Shown piece after piece: positions 25,568 to 34,263 of a stretch of DNA of 64,000 bases. A program made the position numbers and the translations under genes. This stretch comes from Ewingella sp049889095. GTDB lineage: Bacteria > Pseudomonadota > Gammaproteobacteria > Enterobacterales > Enterobacteriaceae. Under the pieces are notes generated by a model. It made no database searches and was not told where the DNA came from. It saw only the letters and a program-made list of their open reading frames with translations. The stretch lies in the NCBI GenBank assembly GCA_049889095.1, contig JBLJFK010000010.1. One strand, 5' to 3'. Each line of letters starts with the position of its first letter. The first letter of the stretch is position 1.

Positions 25568-27844
25568 CTAGATTTGCTCAGCGCGCAGACGTTTAGCGGC
25601 TTTGACCATGTTTTCCAGCGACTCGCGGGTCTCCGGCCAACCACGGGTTTTCAGGCCGCAGTCCGGGTTAACCCACAGGCGCTCTGCCGGGATACGGTCG
25701 GCGGCTTTACGCAGCAGGGCTTCAATCCACTCAACGCTTGGCACGTTTGGCGAGTGAATATCGTAAACGCCGGGTCCGATTTCATTCGGGTATTCGAAGT
25801 CTTTGAAGGACTCCAGCAGATCCATATCAGAACGTGAGGTTTCGATGGTGATCACGTCCGCATCCAGCGCGGCAATCGAATCCATGATGTCGTTGAACTC
25901 GCAATAACACATATGCGTGTGGATTTGCGTGTCATCTTTGGCAATCGCGGCGTTCAACTTGAACGCATCTACTGCCCAGCGCAGGTAAGCATTCCACTCA
26001 GACTGACGCAGCGGCAGGCCTTCGCGCAGTGCCGGTTCGTCAATCTGAATGATGCCGATACCGGCTTTTTCCAGATCTTCCACTTCGTCACGCAGCGCCA
26101 GCGCAATTTGTTTAGCGATGGTTTCACGGCTGACATCTTCACGCGGGAAGGACCAGCAAAGAATGGTGATCGGGCCGGTTAGCATCCCTTTGACTGGTTT
26201 TTCAGTCAGAGACTGTGCGTACTTCGCCCATTCAACAGTGATCGCTTCAGGACGGCTGACGTCGCCGATAATCACCGGTGGTTTGACGCAGCGGGAGCCA
26301 TAGCTCTGTACCCAGCCGTTTTGCGTGAACACAAAACCGTCCAGATGTTCGCCGAAGTATTCGACCATGTCATTACGTTCAGCTTCGCCGTGCACCAGAA
26401 CATCCAGATCCAGACGCTCCTGTTCTTTAATAGCCTGACGGATATGTTCACTGATGCCGGTACGGTAGTTTTTACCGTCGAGGCGACCCTGTTTGAAGTC
26501 CAGACGCAGGCCACGGATTTCAGTAGTTTGCGGGAATGAACCGATGGTCGTGGTCGGCCATGACGGAAGTTTGAAGCGCGCTCGCTGCGCTTCGGCACGT
26601 TGAGTGTAAACGTGCGGGCGCTCAATATCGGCAGCGGTAATAGCGGCGACGCGTTTGCCGACGGCGGCGTTGTTCACCCGGGTCGATTCGCGACGGGCGA
26701 GGATTGGCGCGCTATATTTCGCCAGTTTTTGCTGTGCTTCAGCCGTTGGGTTGTTCAGTGCTTCAGTCAGTAGCGAAAGCTCCGCACATTTTTGCAGCGC
26801 AAACGCGAACCAGCTTTTCACTTCTTCATCCAGACGACTTTCAACGCTTAAGTCGATCGGGCTGTGCAGCAGTGAACAGGAGCTGCCGATCCAGACGTTG
26901 CGGCCTTCAACCAACGGCTTCAGACGGTCAAACCAGGTGCTCAGATCGGCGCGCCAGACGTTACGGCCATTGATCACGCCCAGTGAAATCAGCCACTCTT
27001 TTGGCAGTGCGTTGATAACGGTTTGCAGGTCATCACGACCGGCCACCGCGTCAATATGCAGGCCTTGAACCGGCAACTGACGGATCGTGTCGAGGTTGTG
27101 GCCTACGCTGTCAAAATAGGTGGTCAGCAGCAGTTTGGTTTTGCCCTGCAACTGTTCATATGCCGGTTTGTAGGCATCCAGCCACTCTTGCGGTAGTTCC
27201 AGCACCAGCGCAGGCTCGTCAATCTGCACCCATTCGATGCCACGTTTTGCCAGTTCGGCCAGCACTTGCTGGTAAATAGGAAGAATGTCGTTAATCAGAG
27301 AAAGACGGTCAAATTGCTCACCTTTCACTTTACCCAGCCACAGATAGGTCAATGGACCGAGCAGCACAGGTTTGATTTTATGACCGAGCGCCAGCGCTTC
27401 ATCGACTTCTTCCAGCAGTTGTGTCCAGGTCAGTTTGAATTGCTGGCCTTGCACGAACTCCGGCACCATGTAGTGATAGTTGGTGTTGAACCATTTGGTC
27501 ATTTCAGCCGCCGCCGCCGGTTTACCGGTTGGTGCACGGCCACGTCCCAGACGGAACAGGGTATCAATATCGACCGAACCGTCAGCATTCTGATGGCGAG
27601 CTGGCACGTTACCCAGCAGCAGGCTGGTGGTCAGTACGTGATCGTACCAGGCGAAATCGCCCACTGGCACCAAATCAACGCCAGCTTCCTGTTGCTGCTG
27701 CCAGTGACGAGCGCGCAGTTCGCGGCCGGTTGCCAGCAGTTCTTCCTGAGTAGAGTTTCCTGCCCAATAGCTTTCTTGTGCTTTCTTCAGCTCACGACGC
27801 AGACCAACACGTGGAAAACCGAGGGTATGATTCAATATGGTCAT
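25568..27844 (-). CDS. metE: Cobalamin-independent methionine synthase MetE
   Basis: Transfers a methyl group from 5-methyl-tetrahydropteroyltriglutamate to homocysteine, the last step of methionine synthesis without B12. At 758 aa it is near E. coli (753). The duplicated barrel is complete. Zinc ligands lie in IHTHMCYCEFND (His and Cys) and NPDCGLKTR (Cys). LDVLVHGEAERNDMVEYF is the family signature. Divergent from metR with MetJ-type boxes between; MetR-homocysteine normally activates it. Confidence 0.98.
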   Translation of the reverse strand: MTILNHTLGFPRVGLRRELKKAQESYWAGNSTQEELLATGRELRARHWQQQQEAGVDLVPVGDFAWYDHVLTTSLLLGNVPARHQNADGSVDIDTLFRLGRGRAPTGKPAAAAEMTKWFNTNYHYMVPEFVQGQQFKLTWTQLLEEVDEALALGHKIKPVLLGPLTYLWLGKVKGEQFDRLSLINDILPIYQQVLAELAKRGIEWVQIDEPALVLELPQEWLDAYKPAYEQLQGKTKLLLTTYFDSVGHNLDTIRQLPVQGLHIDAVAGRDDLQTVINALPKEWLISLGVINGRNVWRADLSTWFDRLKPLVEGRNVWIGSSCSLLHSPIDLSVESRLDEEVKSWFAFALQKCAELSLLTEALNNPTAEAQQKLAKYSAPILARRESTRVNNAAVGKRVAAITAADIERPHVYTQRAEAQRARFKLPSWPTTTIGSFPQTTEIRGLRLDFKQGRLDGKNYRTGISEHIRQAIKEQERLDLDVLVHGEAERNDMVEYFGEHLDGFVFTQNGWVQSYGSRCVKPPVIIGDVSRPEAITVEWAKYAQSLTEKPVKGMLTGPITILCWSFPREDVSRETIAKQIALALRDEVEDLEKAGIGIIQIDEPALREGLPLRQSEWNAYLRWAVDAFKLNAAIAKDDTQIHTHMCYCEFNDIMDSIAALDADVITIETSRSDMDLLESFKDFEYPNEIGPGVYDIHSPNVPSVEWIEALLRKAADRIPAERLWVNPDCGLKTRGWPETRESLENMVKAAKRLRAEQI

Positions 27845-27860
27845 TTTTAAATTCCTGTTT

Positions 27861-27884
27861 AGCCGTCCAGATGTTTACACATCT
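27861..27884. promoter_or_regulatory. Tandem MetJ-type met boxes between metE and metR
   Basis: Three contiguous octamers, AGCCGTCC, AGATGTTT and ACACATCT, match the met box AGACGTCT at 6, 6 and 5 positions. Tandem degenerate boxes are typical of MetJ-SAM operators. They lie in the 103-bp metE/metR intergenic region. Confidence 0.55.
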
Positions 27885-27947
27885 ATAATCCGCAGGTACT
27901 GTATATTGCACAAGCGCAAATTATTCATGGCACAGTGAAGGACTCTC

Positions 27948-28883
27948 ATGATCGAATTGAAACACCTCAGGACGTTGCAGGCTCTGCGCAACACCGGGTC
28001 GCTGGCCGCCGCAGCTTCACAGCTGCACCAAACCCAATCGGCTCTTTCGCACCAATTCAGCGACCTTGAGCAACGCCTGGGTTTTCGGCTGTTTGTGCGT
28101 AAAAGCCAGCCACTGCGCTTTACACCTCAGGGTGAAATCATGCTGAACCTGGCGGAACAGGTTTTGCCACAAATCCAGCAGGCGCTACAGGCCTGCACTG
28201 AGCCGCATCAGACATCACTGCGTATTGCCATTGAATGTCACAGCTGTATTCAATGGCTGACTCCTGCGCTGGATAACTTTCGTATCAACTGGCCGCAGGT
28301 CCTTATGGACTTCAAGTCCGGCGTAACCTTTGACCCGCAACCGGCGCTGCAACAGGGCGAGCTCGACATCGTCCTGACCTCCGACATTCTGCCGCGCAGT
28401 GGTTTGCACTATTCACCGATGTTTGATTTTGAAGTACGCCTGGTGCTGGCACCGGATCATCCGCTGGCCGCCAAAGCCGTCATCATGCCGGAAGATCTCA
28501 GCACAGAAACGCTGATGATTTATCCGGTTCAACGTCAACGTCTGGATATCTGGCGGTATTTCCTGCAACCGGCAGGCGTCAGCCCGTCGCTGAAAAGCGT
28601 CGATAACACCTTATTATTGATTCAGATGGTGTCGGCGAGAATGGGGATTGCGGCGTTACCACACTGGGTGGTGGAAAGTTTTGAGCGCCAGGGTTTGGTG
28701 GTGACAAAAACCCTGGGCGAAGGTTTATGGAGCCGGTTGTACGCCGCCGTGCGCGATGGAGAGCAGCGTCAACCGGTGGTTGAAGCTTTTATTCGTTCTG
28801 CGCGGCAGCACGCTTGCGATCATCTGCCTTTTGTCCGCGATGCGGCACGACCCAACGCCGGTGCACCCACAGTGAGGACATAA
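27948..28883 (+). CDS. metR: LysR-type activator MetR
   Basis: Homocysteine-responsive activator of metE and metH. The N-terminal winged helix-turn-helix spans about residues 1-60 (LAAAASQLHQTQSALSHQ). The effector domain starts about residue 90. 311 aa against 317 in E. coli. AAGGA lies upstream of the ATG. The last 95 bp overlap the end of the convergent yigM gene. Confidence 0.96.
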   Translation: MIELKHLRTLQALRNTGSLAAAASQLHQTQSALSHQFSDLEQRLGFRLFVRKSQPLRFTPQGEIMLNLAEQVLPQIQQALQACTEPHQTSLRIAIECHSCIQWLTPALDNFRINWPQVLMDFKSGVTFDPQPALQQGELDIVLTSDILPRSGLHYSPMFDFEVRLVLAPDHPLAAKAVIMPEDLSTETLMIYPVQRQRLDIWRYFLQPAGVSPSLKSVDNTLLLIQMVSARMGIAALPHWVVESFERQGLVVTKTLGEGLWSRLYAAVRDGEQRQPVVEAFIRSARQHACDHLPFVRDAARPNAGAPTVRT

Positions 28884-29688
28884 TCACCGCAGCGCCGAGG
28901 ATAAAACTCAGCCAGTGTGGTTGCTGTTGCCAGATAGCCAGGTTAACCAGCAGCCCAGCCGGGACGTGAAAATTGTTCATAATCCCCAACGTTCCGGCGT
29001 CTACCTGCGTCGCGCCGTAGTTCCACATGAAGTAACCCAGCCCCGATGCCCCAATCCCCAGCCACACCAGAATCCCCCATTGCAGTTCAGTGGTCGGTAG
29101 TTTTTGCGGATTGCCCCACAGGCACCACGCCACCACCGCGCAGAGCAGTGCGCCAAGATAGAACCAGGAAAACGCCGTATGCTGCGGCATCGGATGGGTT
29201 TCCATCAGACGCTTATAACCCACCTGCCCGAGCGCGAAGCAGAGATTCGCCGCCTGCACCAGCAACAATCCGATGATGAAATGTTCGCTGATATGGTCAT
29301 AGCGGATGATTGCCGCACCTGCGACAGCCAGCAGCGCGCTCAACGCATAGCCGATACGGATTTTGCGGCCGCTGAGCAGGTCATAGATCAGCGTCACGTA
29401 CAGCGGCGTCATTACGGTGAAAAGCAGGAACTCCGGCACCGAGAGGTACAAATAGGCCTCAAAGCTGATGAGATACATGATGCCAAGCTGCATTGCGCCG
29501 ACCGCCATGTACATCAGCAGAGTTTTAACCGGATACCCTTTCCAGCGCAGAAACGGCAGGAAGATCAGCGCGGCCAGCCCCAGACGTACCAGTACGGAAA
29601 ACACGCTGTCAACCTGACCGGCAAGATAGACGCCAATCAGGCTAAAAGAAAAGGCCCATAAAATGGTGGTAATAATAAGTAATGGCAC
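28789..29688 (-). CDS. yigM: Biotin transporter YigM/BioP (EamA superfamily)
   Basis: Ten-span inner-membrane transporter. The sequence (MWNYGATQVDAGTLGIMNNF, YKRLMETHPMPQH) is that of E. coli YigM, shown to take up biotin. A GTG at 29688 (then PLLIITTILWAF) gives 299 aa, exactly the E. coli length as I recall it, and a TACAAT -10-like hexamer lies 33-38 bp upstream. The ribosome site is weak, and an in-frame GTG start at 29802 cannot be ruled out. It converges on and overlaps metR. Confidence 0.87.
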   Translation of the reverse strand: MPLLIITTILWAFSFSLIGVYLAGQVDSVFSVLVRLGLAALIFLPFLRWKGYPVKTLLMYMAVGAMQLGIMYLISFEAYLYLSVPEFLLFTVMTPLYVTLIYDLLSGRKIRIGYALSALLAVAGAAIIRYDHISEHFIIGLLLVQAANLCFALGQVGYKRLMETHPMPQHTAFSWFYLGALLCAVVAWCLWGNPQKLPTTELQWGILVWLGIGASGLGYFMWNYGATQVDAGTLGIMNNFHVPAGLLVNLAIWQQQPHWLSFILGAAVIMSSLWVHRRWVVPHRGQKADDRKRAAAQNE

Positions 29689-29887
29689 GAAGTTAAGCCC
29701 GAAAATGAAGAAGATGGCTGATTGTAACGGAAGTTGGAAAGGTACGACGGGCAAAGTAGGTTTACCTCTGTACAATAATAAACCGAATGAGAGCCAGGAC
29801 ACGCTTTAAGCGTTACGTGCTGCGAACCTCCACGCTGTGCGGTTCTATGGCGTAGACTTAAGGAATGACTGAATGGAGGATACTCTG

Positions 29888-30187
29888 ATGAAACGTTCTT
29901 ATGGACTCTTGGCCTTAGTGCCGCTGATTTTCGCCGTACAAGCCACTGCGGCCAATACGATCCCACCACCGGACCGCGCACAGCAGCTGTTAAATAATCC
30001 GTCGCAACAACGGATGCAGCAACAGCAGCAGACCAACTCACAGCTGCAACAGCGCCAGTTACAGCAGGGTATTAATAACAGCCAGCAGCAGCAACAGCTA
30101 AAGCTGCGTTCGCAGATCCAAAACGATCAGCAACGTCTGCAAACCCAACAGCTGAATCAGAATAATCAGTTGTTGCAGCAAAAGTAA
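29888..30187 (+). CDS. YhhA-like secreted Gln-rich protein (DUF2756)
   Basis: 99-aa protein with a clear signal peptide (residues 1-21, cleavage after VQATA) and a mature part dominated by Gln and Asn (LQQRQLQQGINNSQQQQQLK), predicted helical or coiled. It resembles E. coli YhhA in length class, composition and its place beside ugp. Function is unknown. GGAGGA lies 7 nt before the ATG; the in-frame ATG 15 bp earlier overlaps that site. A good terminator follows. Confidence 0.75.
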   Translation: MKRSYGLLALVPLIFAVQATAANTIPPPDRAQQLLNNPSQQRMQQQQQTNSQLQQRQLQQGINNSQQQQQLKLRSQIQNDQQRLQTQQLNQNNQLLQQK

Positions 30188-30191
30188 AATC

Positions 30192-30214
30192 AGACGCCAT
30201 AACGGCGTCTTTTC
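30192..30214 (+). terminator. Terminator of the yhhA-like gene
   Basis: AGACGCC (30192-30198), 5-nt loop, GGCGTCT (30204-30210), then TTTT, immediately after the stop codon. Confidence 0.85.
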
Positions 30215-30238
30215 CATCCCTCGCTTGCCCGGTTTGGT

Positions 30239-31168
30239 TTAAACCCGCTCAGTCTGCGCGCCGGGGACCAGCGGCATCAACTGCTCCACGGCTCTGAGTA
30301 CATTTTCGCGCAGCTCATTTTTGCGCACCACTAAATAGACATCAATATTCAGCTGCCGGGCTGTCCGCTCGTCAAGTTTGCGGTAACATAACCCTTCGCG
30401 CGTCGACAAACACATCGATTCAGGCATCAGTGCCATCCCTTTTCCACGGGCTATATTCGCCAGCGTCAGCAAAGAGTCATCCGCTTCTGATTTCCGCTTA
30501 AGGGCACAAGGCAGTTTTTCAAAAAAACCTTCGCACTTATCATAAAAGCAGGGGTTTGCGCTGCGGCTGAACCAATACAGTGGCAAATCTGCCACGTCCT
30601 GCAATGACAGGCTGTGCTTGATACTTGCCGGATGTGTTGAAGGCAGAGCCAGCATCAAAGGCTCACAATGCAGCCAGTGGAAATCGAATTCATCATCATG
30701 ACGTGAAGACTTCTCCCCGGTCAGCGCAATATCCAAGTCTCCCCGGGCGAGAAGTTGTAATAACTGCTTAGAGGTCAGCTGATAAGCAGCAACATCATCG
30801 GCATCTATCAATTTTTCCAAATAGGCATTAATGGTGGGAATTAACGTGAAATCCAGAGCACGGGTCACGCCAATTCTGACTTTCCCGCTTTCTACTTTAA
30901 GGTTTTTGACCAGCTGTGAGAGTTGTTCAATCAGTTGTATTGCCTGAGTCTGTAACCGCAAACCTTCCTCAGTTAAGTGAACCTGATGAGTATTCCGGGT
31001 AAAAAGCGGACAGCCGATCATCTCTTCAAGACACTGAATCTGACGGGTCAGCGGGGGCTGAGTCATGCGCATCCGTTCGGCGGCCCGCCGAAAATTAAGT
31101 TCATGAGCCACAGCAACAAAACATTGTAATTGTTTGATTGTAGGTAATTTTTCGCTGAAATAGTTCAA
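30239..31168 (-). CDS. LysR-type transcriptional regulator
   Basis: 309 aa. The N-terminal winged HTH spans about residues 10-70 (FRRAAERMRMTQPPLTRQIQ), followed by a periplasmic-binding-protein-like effector domain (RIGVTRALDF onward). The C-terminal half is unusual in its cysteines (NPCFYDKCEGFFEKLPC, about 208-224), which could sense redox or metal. It lies downstream of, and in the same direction as, an aldo/keto reductase gene. Target and inducer are unknown. The pair is not at this place in E. coli. Confidence 0.9.
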   Translation of the reverse strand: MNYFSEKLPTIKQLQCFVAVAHELNFRRAAERMRMTQPPLTRQIQCLEEMIGCPLFTRNTHQVHLTEEGLRLQTQAIQLIEQLSQLVKNLKVESGKVRIGVTRALDFTLIPTINAYLEKLIDADDVAAYQLTSKQLLQLLARGDLDIALTGEKSSRHDDEFDFHWLHCEPLMLALPSTHPASIKHSLSLQDVADLPLYWFSRSANPCFYDKCEGFFEKLPCALKRKSEADDSLLTLANIARGKGMALMPESMCLSTREGLCYRKLDERTARQLNIDVYLVVRKNELRENVLRAVEQLMPLVPGAQTERV

Positions 31169-31297
31169 TACATAGTTCCCGCGTCATGTTTCCTGGATCC
31201 AGAGAGAAAGAGGAAATAGTCAATATCAGAAGAACAACCTGTACAGACACATCATGGCCATTAACCCCTGACGCCACAAATATGGCTTGTATCCACG

Positions 31298-32296
31298 CTA
31301 AGCATTCACGCCTTTCATGCCTTCGAGGCTGTAACGCTCGCCTTTAATTTCAATACTGTTTTTGAGCGCGTTAATGAACGCCACATCTTCAGGGCTTAAC
31401 GTAATATCAGCCGCACCGGCATTTTCTACCGCATACTGACTGTTTTTGGTCCCTGGGATCGGCACAATCTGGTCATATTGCGCCAACAGCCACGCTAGGG
31501 CGATTTGCCCCAATGTGCAGTGATATTTTTCGGCCAAGGGCTGAATAACATCCAGGATGCGAGTGTTGTACTTCATATTCTCATCACTGAAACGGGCATT
31601 GTTCTTACGGAAATCCCCTTCAGAGAAATGGCTGTTATTGAGGTATTTCCCCGTCAGGAAACCACGTCCCAGCGGTGAATAGGGCACCACACCAATCCCT
31701 AATTTGATGGCCATCGGCAGAATGTCCTGTTCAATATCGCGCGTCCATACGGAATACTCGGTTTGCAACGCGGCGACCGGATGAACACGGTGAGCTTTTT
31801 CGAGCGTTGCGGCCGAGACCTCACACAACCCCACGTGAGCAATTTTGCCCTCTTTCACCAGTTCGCTCAGGCAAGACATGCTCTCCTCAATGGAAGCATC
31901 AGGATTGACCCGGTGCAGGTAATAGAGATCAATACGTTCCACGCCTAAACGCTGCAAAGACGTATGACAGCATTGGCGAATGTAATCAGGCTGGTTGTTG
32001 ATGTTGCGTTCGTAGGAGGCGTCAACTGGGCGGTCGATACCACATTTAGTGGCGATTTTTATTTGTTCACGCTGAGCGTTTTTCAGCGTAGCCAGAAAAT
32101 GTCCGATCAACCGTTCGTTGTGTCCGCGACCGTAAACGTCAGCGGTGTCGATCATGTTAACGCCAGTGTCGATCACCGTTTTCAGTACTTCGAGTGAATG
32201 CGTATCGTTGGCCTCACCGTAGAACTCACTCAGCCCCATTGCACCAAAGCCCATCGCCGATACGCGTAATTCTCTACCTAATGTTCTTATTTGCAT
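31298..32296 (-). CDS. Aldo/keto reductase
   Basis: NADPH-dependent oxidoreductase with an (alpha/beta)8 barrel, 332 aa. The catalytic tetrad is complete: Asp50 and Tyr55 (MIDTADVYG), Lys84 (IATKCG) and His128 (YYLHR). The C-terminal cofactor loop PIPGTKN is present. Similar proteins (AKR13/YakC-like) reduce small aldehydes. GAGGAG precedes the ATG. Neighbour of a LysR gene, 129 bp apart, which may control it. Substrate unknown. Confidence 0.9.
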   Translation of the reverse strand: MQIRTLGRELRVSAMGFGAMGLSEFYGEANDTHSLEVLKTVIDTGVNMIDTADVYGRGHNERLIGHFLATLKNAQREQIKIATKCGIDRPVDASYERNINNQPDYIRQCCHTSLQRLGVERIDLYYLHRVNPDASIEESMSCLSELVKEGKIAHVGLCEVSAATLEKAHRVHPVAALQTEYSVWTRDIEQDILPMAIKLGIGVVPYSPLGRGFLTGKYLNNSHFSEGDFRKNNARFSDENMKYNTRILDVIQPLAEKYHCTLGQIALAWLLAQYDQIVPIPGTKNSQYAVENAGAADITLSPEDVAFINALKNSIEIKGERYSLEGMKGVNA

Positions 32297-32439
32297 CTTC
32301 GTCTCTCCTCAGAATAAGAGATGAGTATGAAGCAAGGTCAAAACAGGGAGAATTTCAAAGAAATTAATACAAGAAAGGTATCACCGGGATATCCCATAAG
32401 AGATACCCCTTTTCAGTGCGGTGCATTCAGGCGATTGAC

Positions 32440-33180
32440 TCAGACAAAGTCCGGCCCGATCACATCAATATTGTCAGTGCAGATGCAATCCACGCCCCAG
32501 CGGAGCAGTTCGCGCGCGCGCTCGGGTTTATTGACCGTGTAAACCAGAATATGCAAACCGGCGTCCTTGAGCGCCTTAACGCGCGCTTCGGTCAGCACTT
32601 TGTGATTGAGGTGCAACGACGCGCACTCCAGTTCGTCGGTCAGCACTTCCCAGTCATCTTGCCATTGGTCGATCAACAGTCCACGCGGCAACTCAGGCGC
32701 GGCTTTTTTGGCCGCCATCAGCGCGTCAAACTCGAACGAGGAGAGCAGCGGCGGCGCAGCGTGATCTTTCCACAATTCACGGGCAGACAGTGCTATCTGC
32801 GTACCGGTTTCGACATTGGTACCCGTGGTCGGCTTGATCTCGATATTCGCCATCATCTGATAATGCGCGCAGCGCCGGGCGACTTCTGCCAGCGTCGGCA
32901 ACTTCTCGCCTTTGAATGCCGCACTGTACCAGCCGCCTGCGTCCAGTTCGTTCAGCTTGCTCCAGCTCAGTTCACCCGCCACGCCCCAGCCATTGCTGGT
33001 GCGGTTCAGGGTATCGTCATGCAGCAGAAAGATTTCTCCGTCCTGCGCCAGTTTGGCGTCGAATTCAATCATGGTATGACCGTATTTCGCGCCCATATCG
33101 ATGGCAGCAAGGGTATTTTCCGGTGCCAGCGAACCGCCGCCGCGATGCGCTACAATCCGAGGATAAGGCCAGATTGACAT
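32440..33180 (-). CDS. ugpQ: Glycerophosphodiester phosphodiesterase UgpQ
   Basis: Cytoplasmic enzyme releasing sn-glycerol-3-phosphate and the alcohol from phosphodiesters brought in by UgpBAEC. The GDPD signature VAHRGGGSLAPENTLAA (about 9-25) carries the catalytic His and Glu, and FDAKLAQDGEIFLLHDDTLNRT holds the metal site and second His. 246 aa (E. coli 247). It begins 3 bp after the ugpC stop, last in ugpBAECQ. Confidence 0.97.
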   Translation of the reverse strand: MSIWPYPRIVAHRGGGSLAPENTLAAIDMGAKYGHTMIEFDAKLAQDGEIFLLHDDTLNRTSNGWGVAGELSWSKLNELDAGGWYSAAFKGEKLPTLAEVARRCAHYQMMANIEIKPTTGTNVETGTQIALSARELWKDHAAPPLLSSFEFDALMAAKKAAPELPRGLLIDQWQDDWEVLTDELECASLHLNHKVLTEARVKALKDAGLHILVYTVNKPERARELLRWGVDCICTDNIDVIGPDFV

Positions 33181-33183
33181 GTT

Positions 33184-34257
33184 TTACTCCATTCGTGAGC
33201 CGCTGTGTGAATCGAAAAAGTGTAGCGCGTTCGGCGGCAAAACCAAACGTAACTCGGTGCCCGGCTCCGGGCAGACTTCATAATTGAGCCGCACCACCAC
33301 ACCACTGCCCGCCCATTTGCCATGCGCCAGGTTGTCGGCACCCAGCAGTTCCAGCATGGTGAGGTTAAGTGGGATGCCGGTCTGCGGATCATCAGATAGC
33401 TGAATATGTTCAGGCCGTATCCCAACGGTCAGCTCACGGCCGCCCCACTCAGGGCGCGGCATCGGCAGCGGTAATTCGAAGCCACCTTCCATAACCAGCG
33501 ACGTACCATCGCTGGCAAGCTGGCCTGGCAGCAGATTCATGGCCGGAGAGCCAATGAAGCTGGCGACAAACAGCGTCGCCGGGCGACGGTAAACTTCAGA
33601 CGGCGTGCCGATCTGCTCGGCCACGCCTTTGTTCATCACAATCACGCGCTCGGCCAGCGTCATGGCTTCAACCTGATCGTGCGTCACGTACAAACTGGTG
33701 GTGCGCAGGCGACGGTGCAACTGCTGCAGCTCGAGGCGCATCTGCACGCGCAGTTTGGCATCGAGGTTAGACAAGGGTTCATCAAACAGGAATACCGCCG
33801 GTTCTCGCACGATAGCGCGGCCCATTGCCACACGCTGACGCTGACCGCCAGACAGCTCGCGTGGTTTACGTTTCAGCAGCGGGCCAAGCTCCAGAATACG
33901 TGCCGCTTCTTCGACGCGAGCCAAGATCTGCGCTTTGCCGAAGCCACGGATTTTCAGGCCGTACGCCATGTTGTCGAACACGCTCATGTGCGGATAGAGC
34001 GCGTAGTTCTGAAACACCATAGCGATGCCGCGATCTTTCGGCTCCATCTCGGTGACGCGCTGATCGTTAATGTAGATATCACCGCTGGTCGTGCGCTCAA
34101 GCCCAGCCACCATGCGCAACAGTGTTGACTTACCACAGCCTGACGGGCCGACCATCACAATAAATTCGCCATCCGCGACGTCCAGATCGATGCTCTGAAT
34201 GATCTGATTTTTACCGTCATAGGATTTAGTCACTGCCTGTAATTTTAAATTAGCCAT
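33184..34257 (-). CDS. ugpC: sn-glycerol-3-phosphate ABC transporter ATPase UgpC
   Basis: ATP-binding subunit of the Ugp importer, in the MalK group. Walker A GPSGCGKSTLL (about 38-48), signature LSGGQRQRVAMG, Walker B VFLFDEPLSNLD, switch His in YVTHDQ. The C-terminal OB-like regulatory domain (residues about 240-357) is that of MalK-type proteins, which can be inhibited by partner proteins such as PhoU or EIIA. 357 aa (E. coli 356). Confidence 0.97.
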   Translation of the reverse strand: MANLKLQAVTKSYDGKNQIIQSIDLDVADGEFIVMVGPSGCGKSTLLRMVAGLERTTSGDIYINDQRVTEMEPKDRGIAMVFQNYALYPHMSVFDNMAYGLKIRGFGKAQILARVEEAARILELGPLLKRKPRELSGGQRQRVAMGRAIVREPAVFLFDEPLSNLDAKLRVQMRLELQQLHRRLRTTSLYVTHDQVEAMTLAERVIVMNKGVAEQIGTPSEVYRRPATLFVASFIGSPAMNLLPGQLASDGTSLVMEGGFELPLPMPRPEWGGRELTVGIRPEHIQLSDDPQTGIPLNLTMLELLGADNLAHGKWAGSGVVVRLNYEVCPEPGTELRLVLPPNALHFFDSHSGSRME

Positions 34258-34263
34258 TTCGCA

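Noticed and set aside
32416..33177. 253-codon plus-strand frame opposite ugpQ
   Set aside because: Almost exact antisense of a recognised gene; shadow frame from codon bias.
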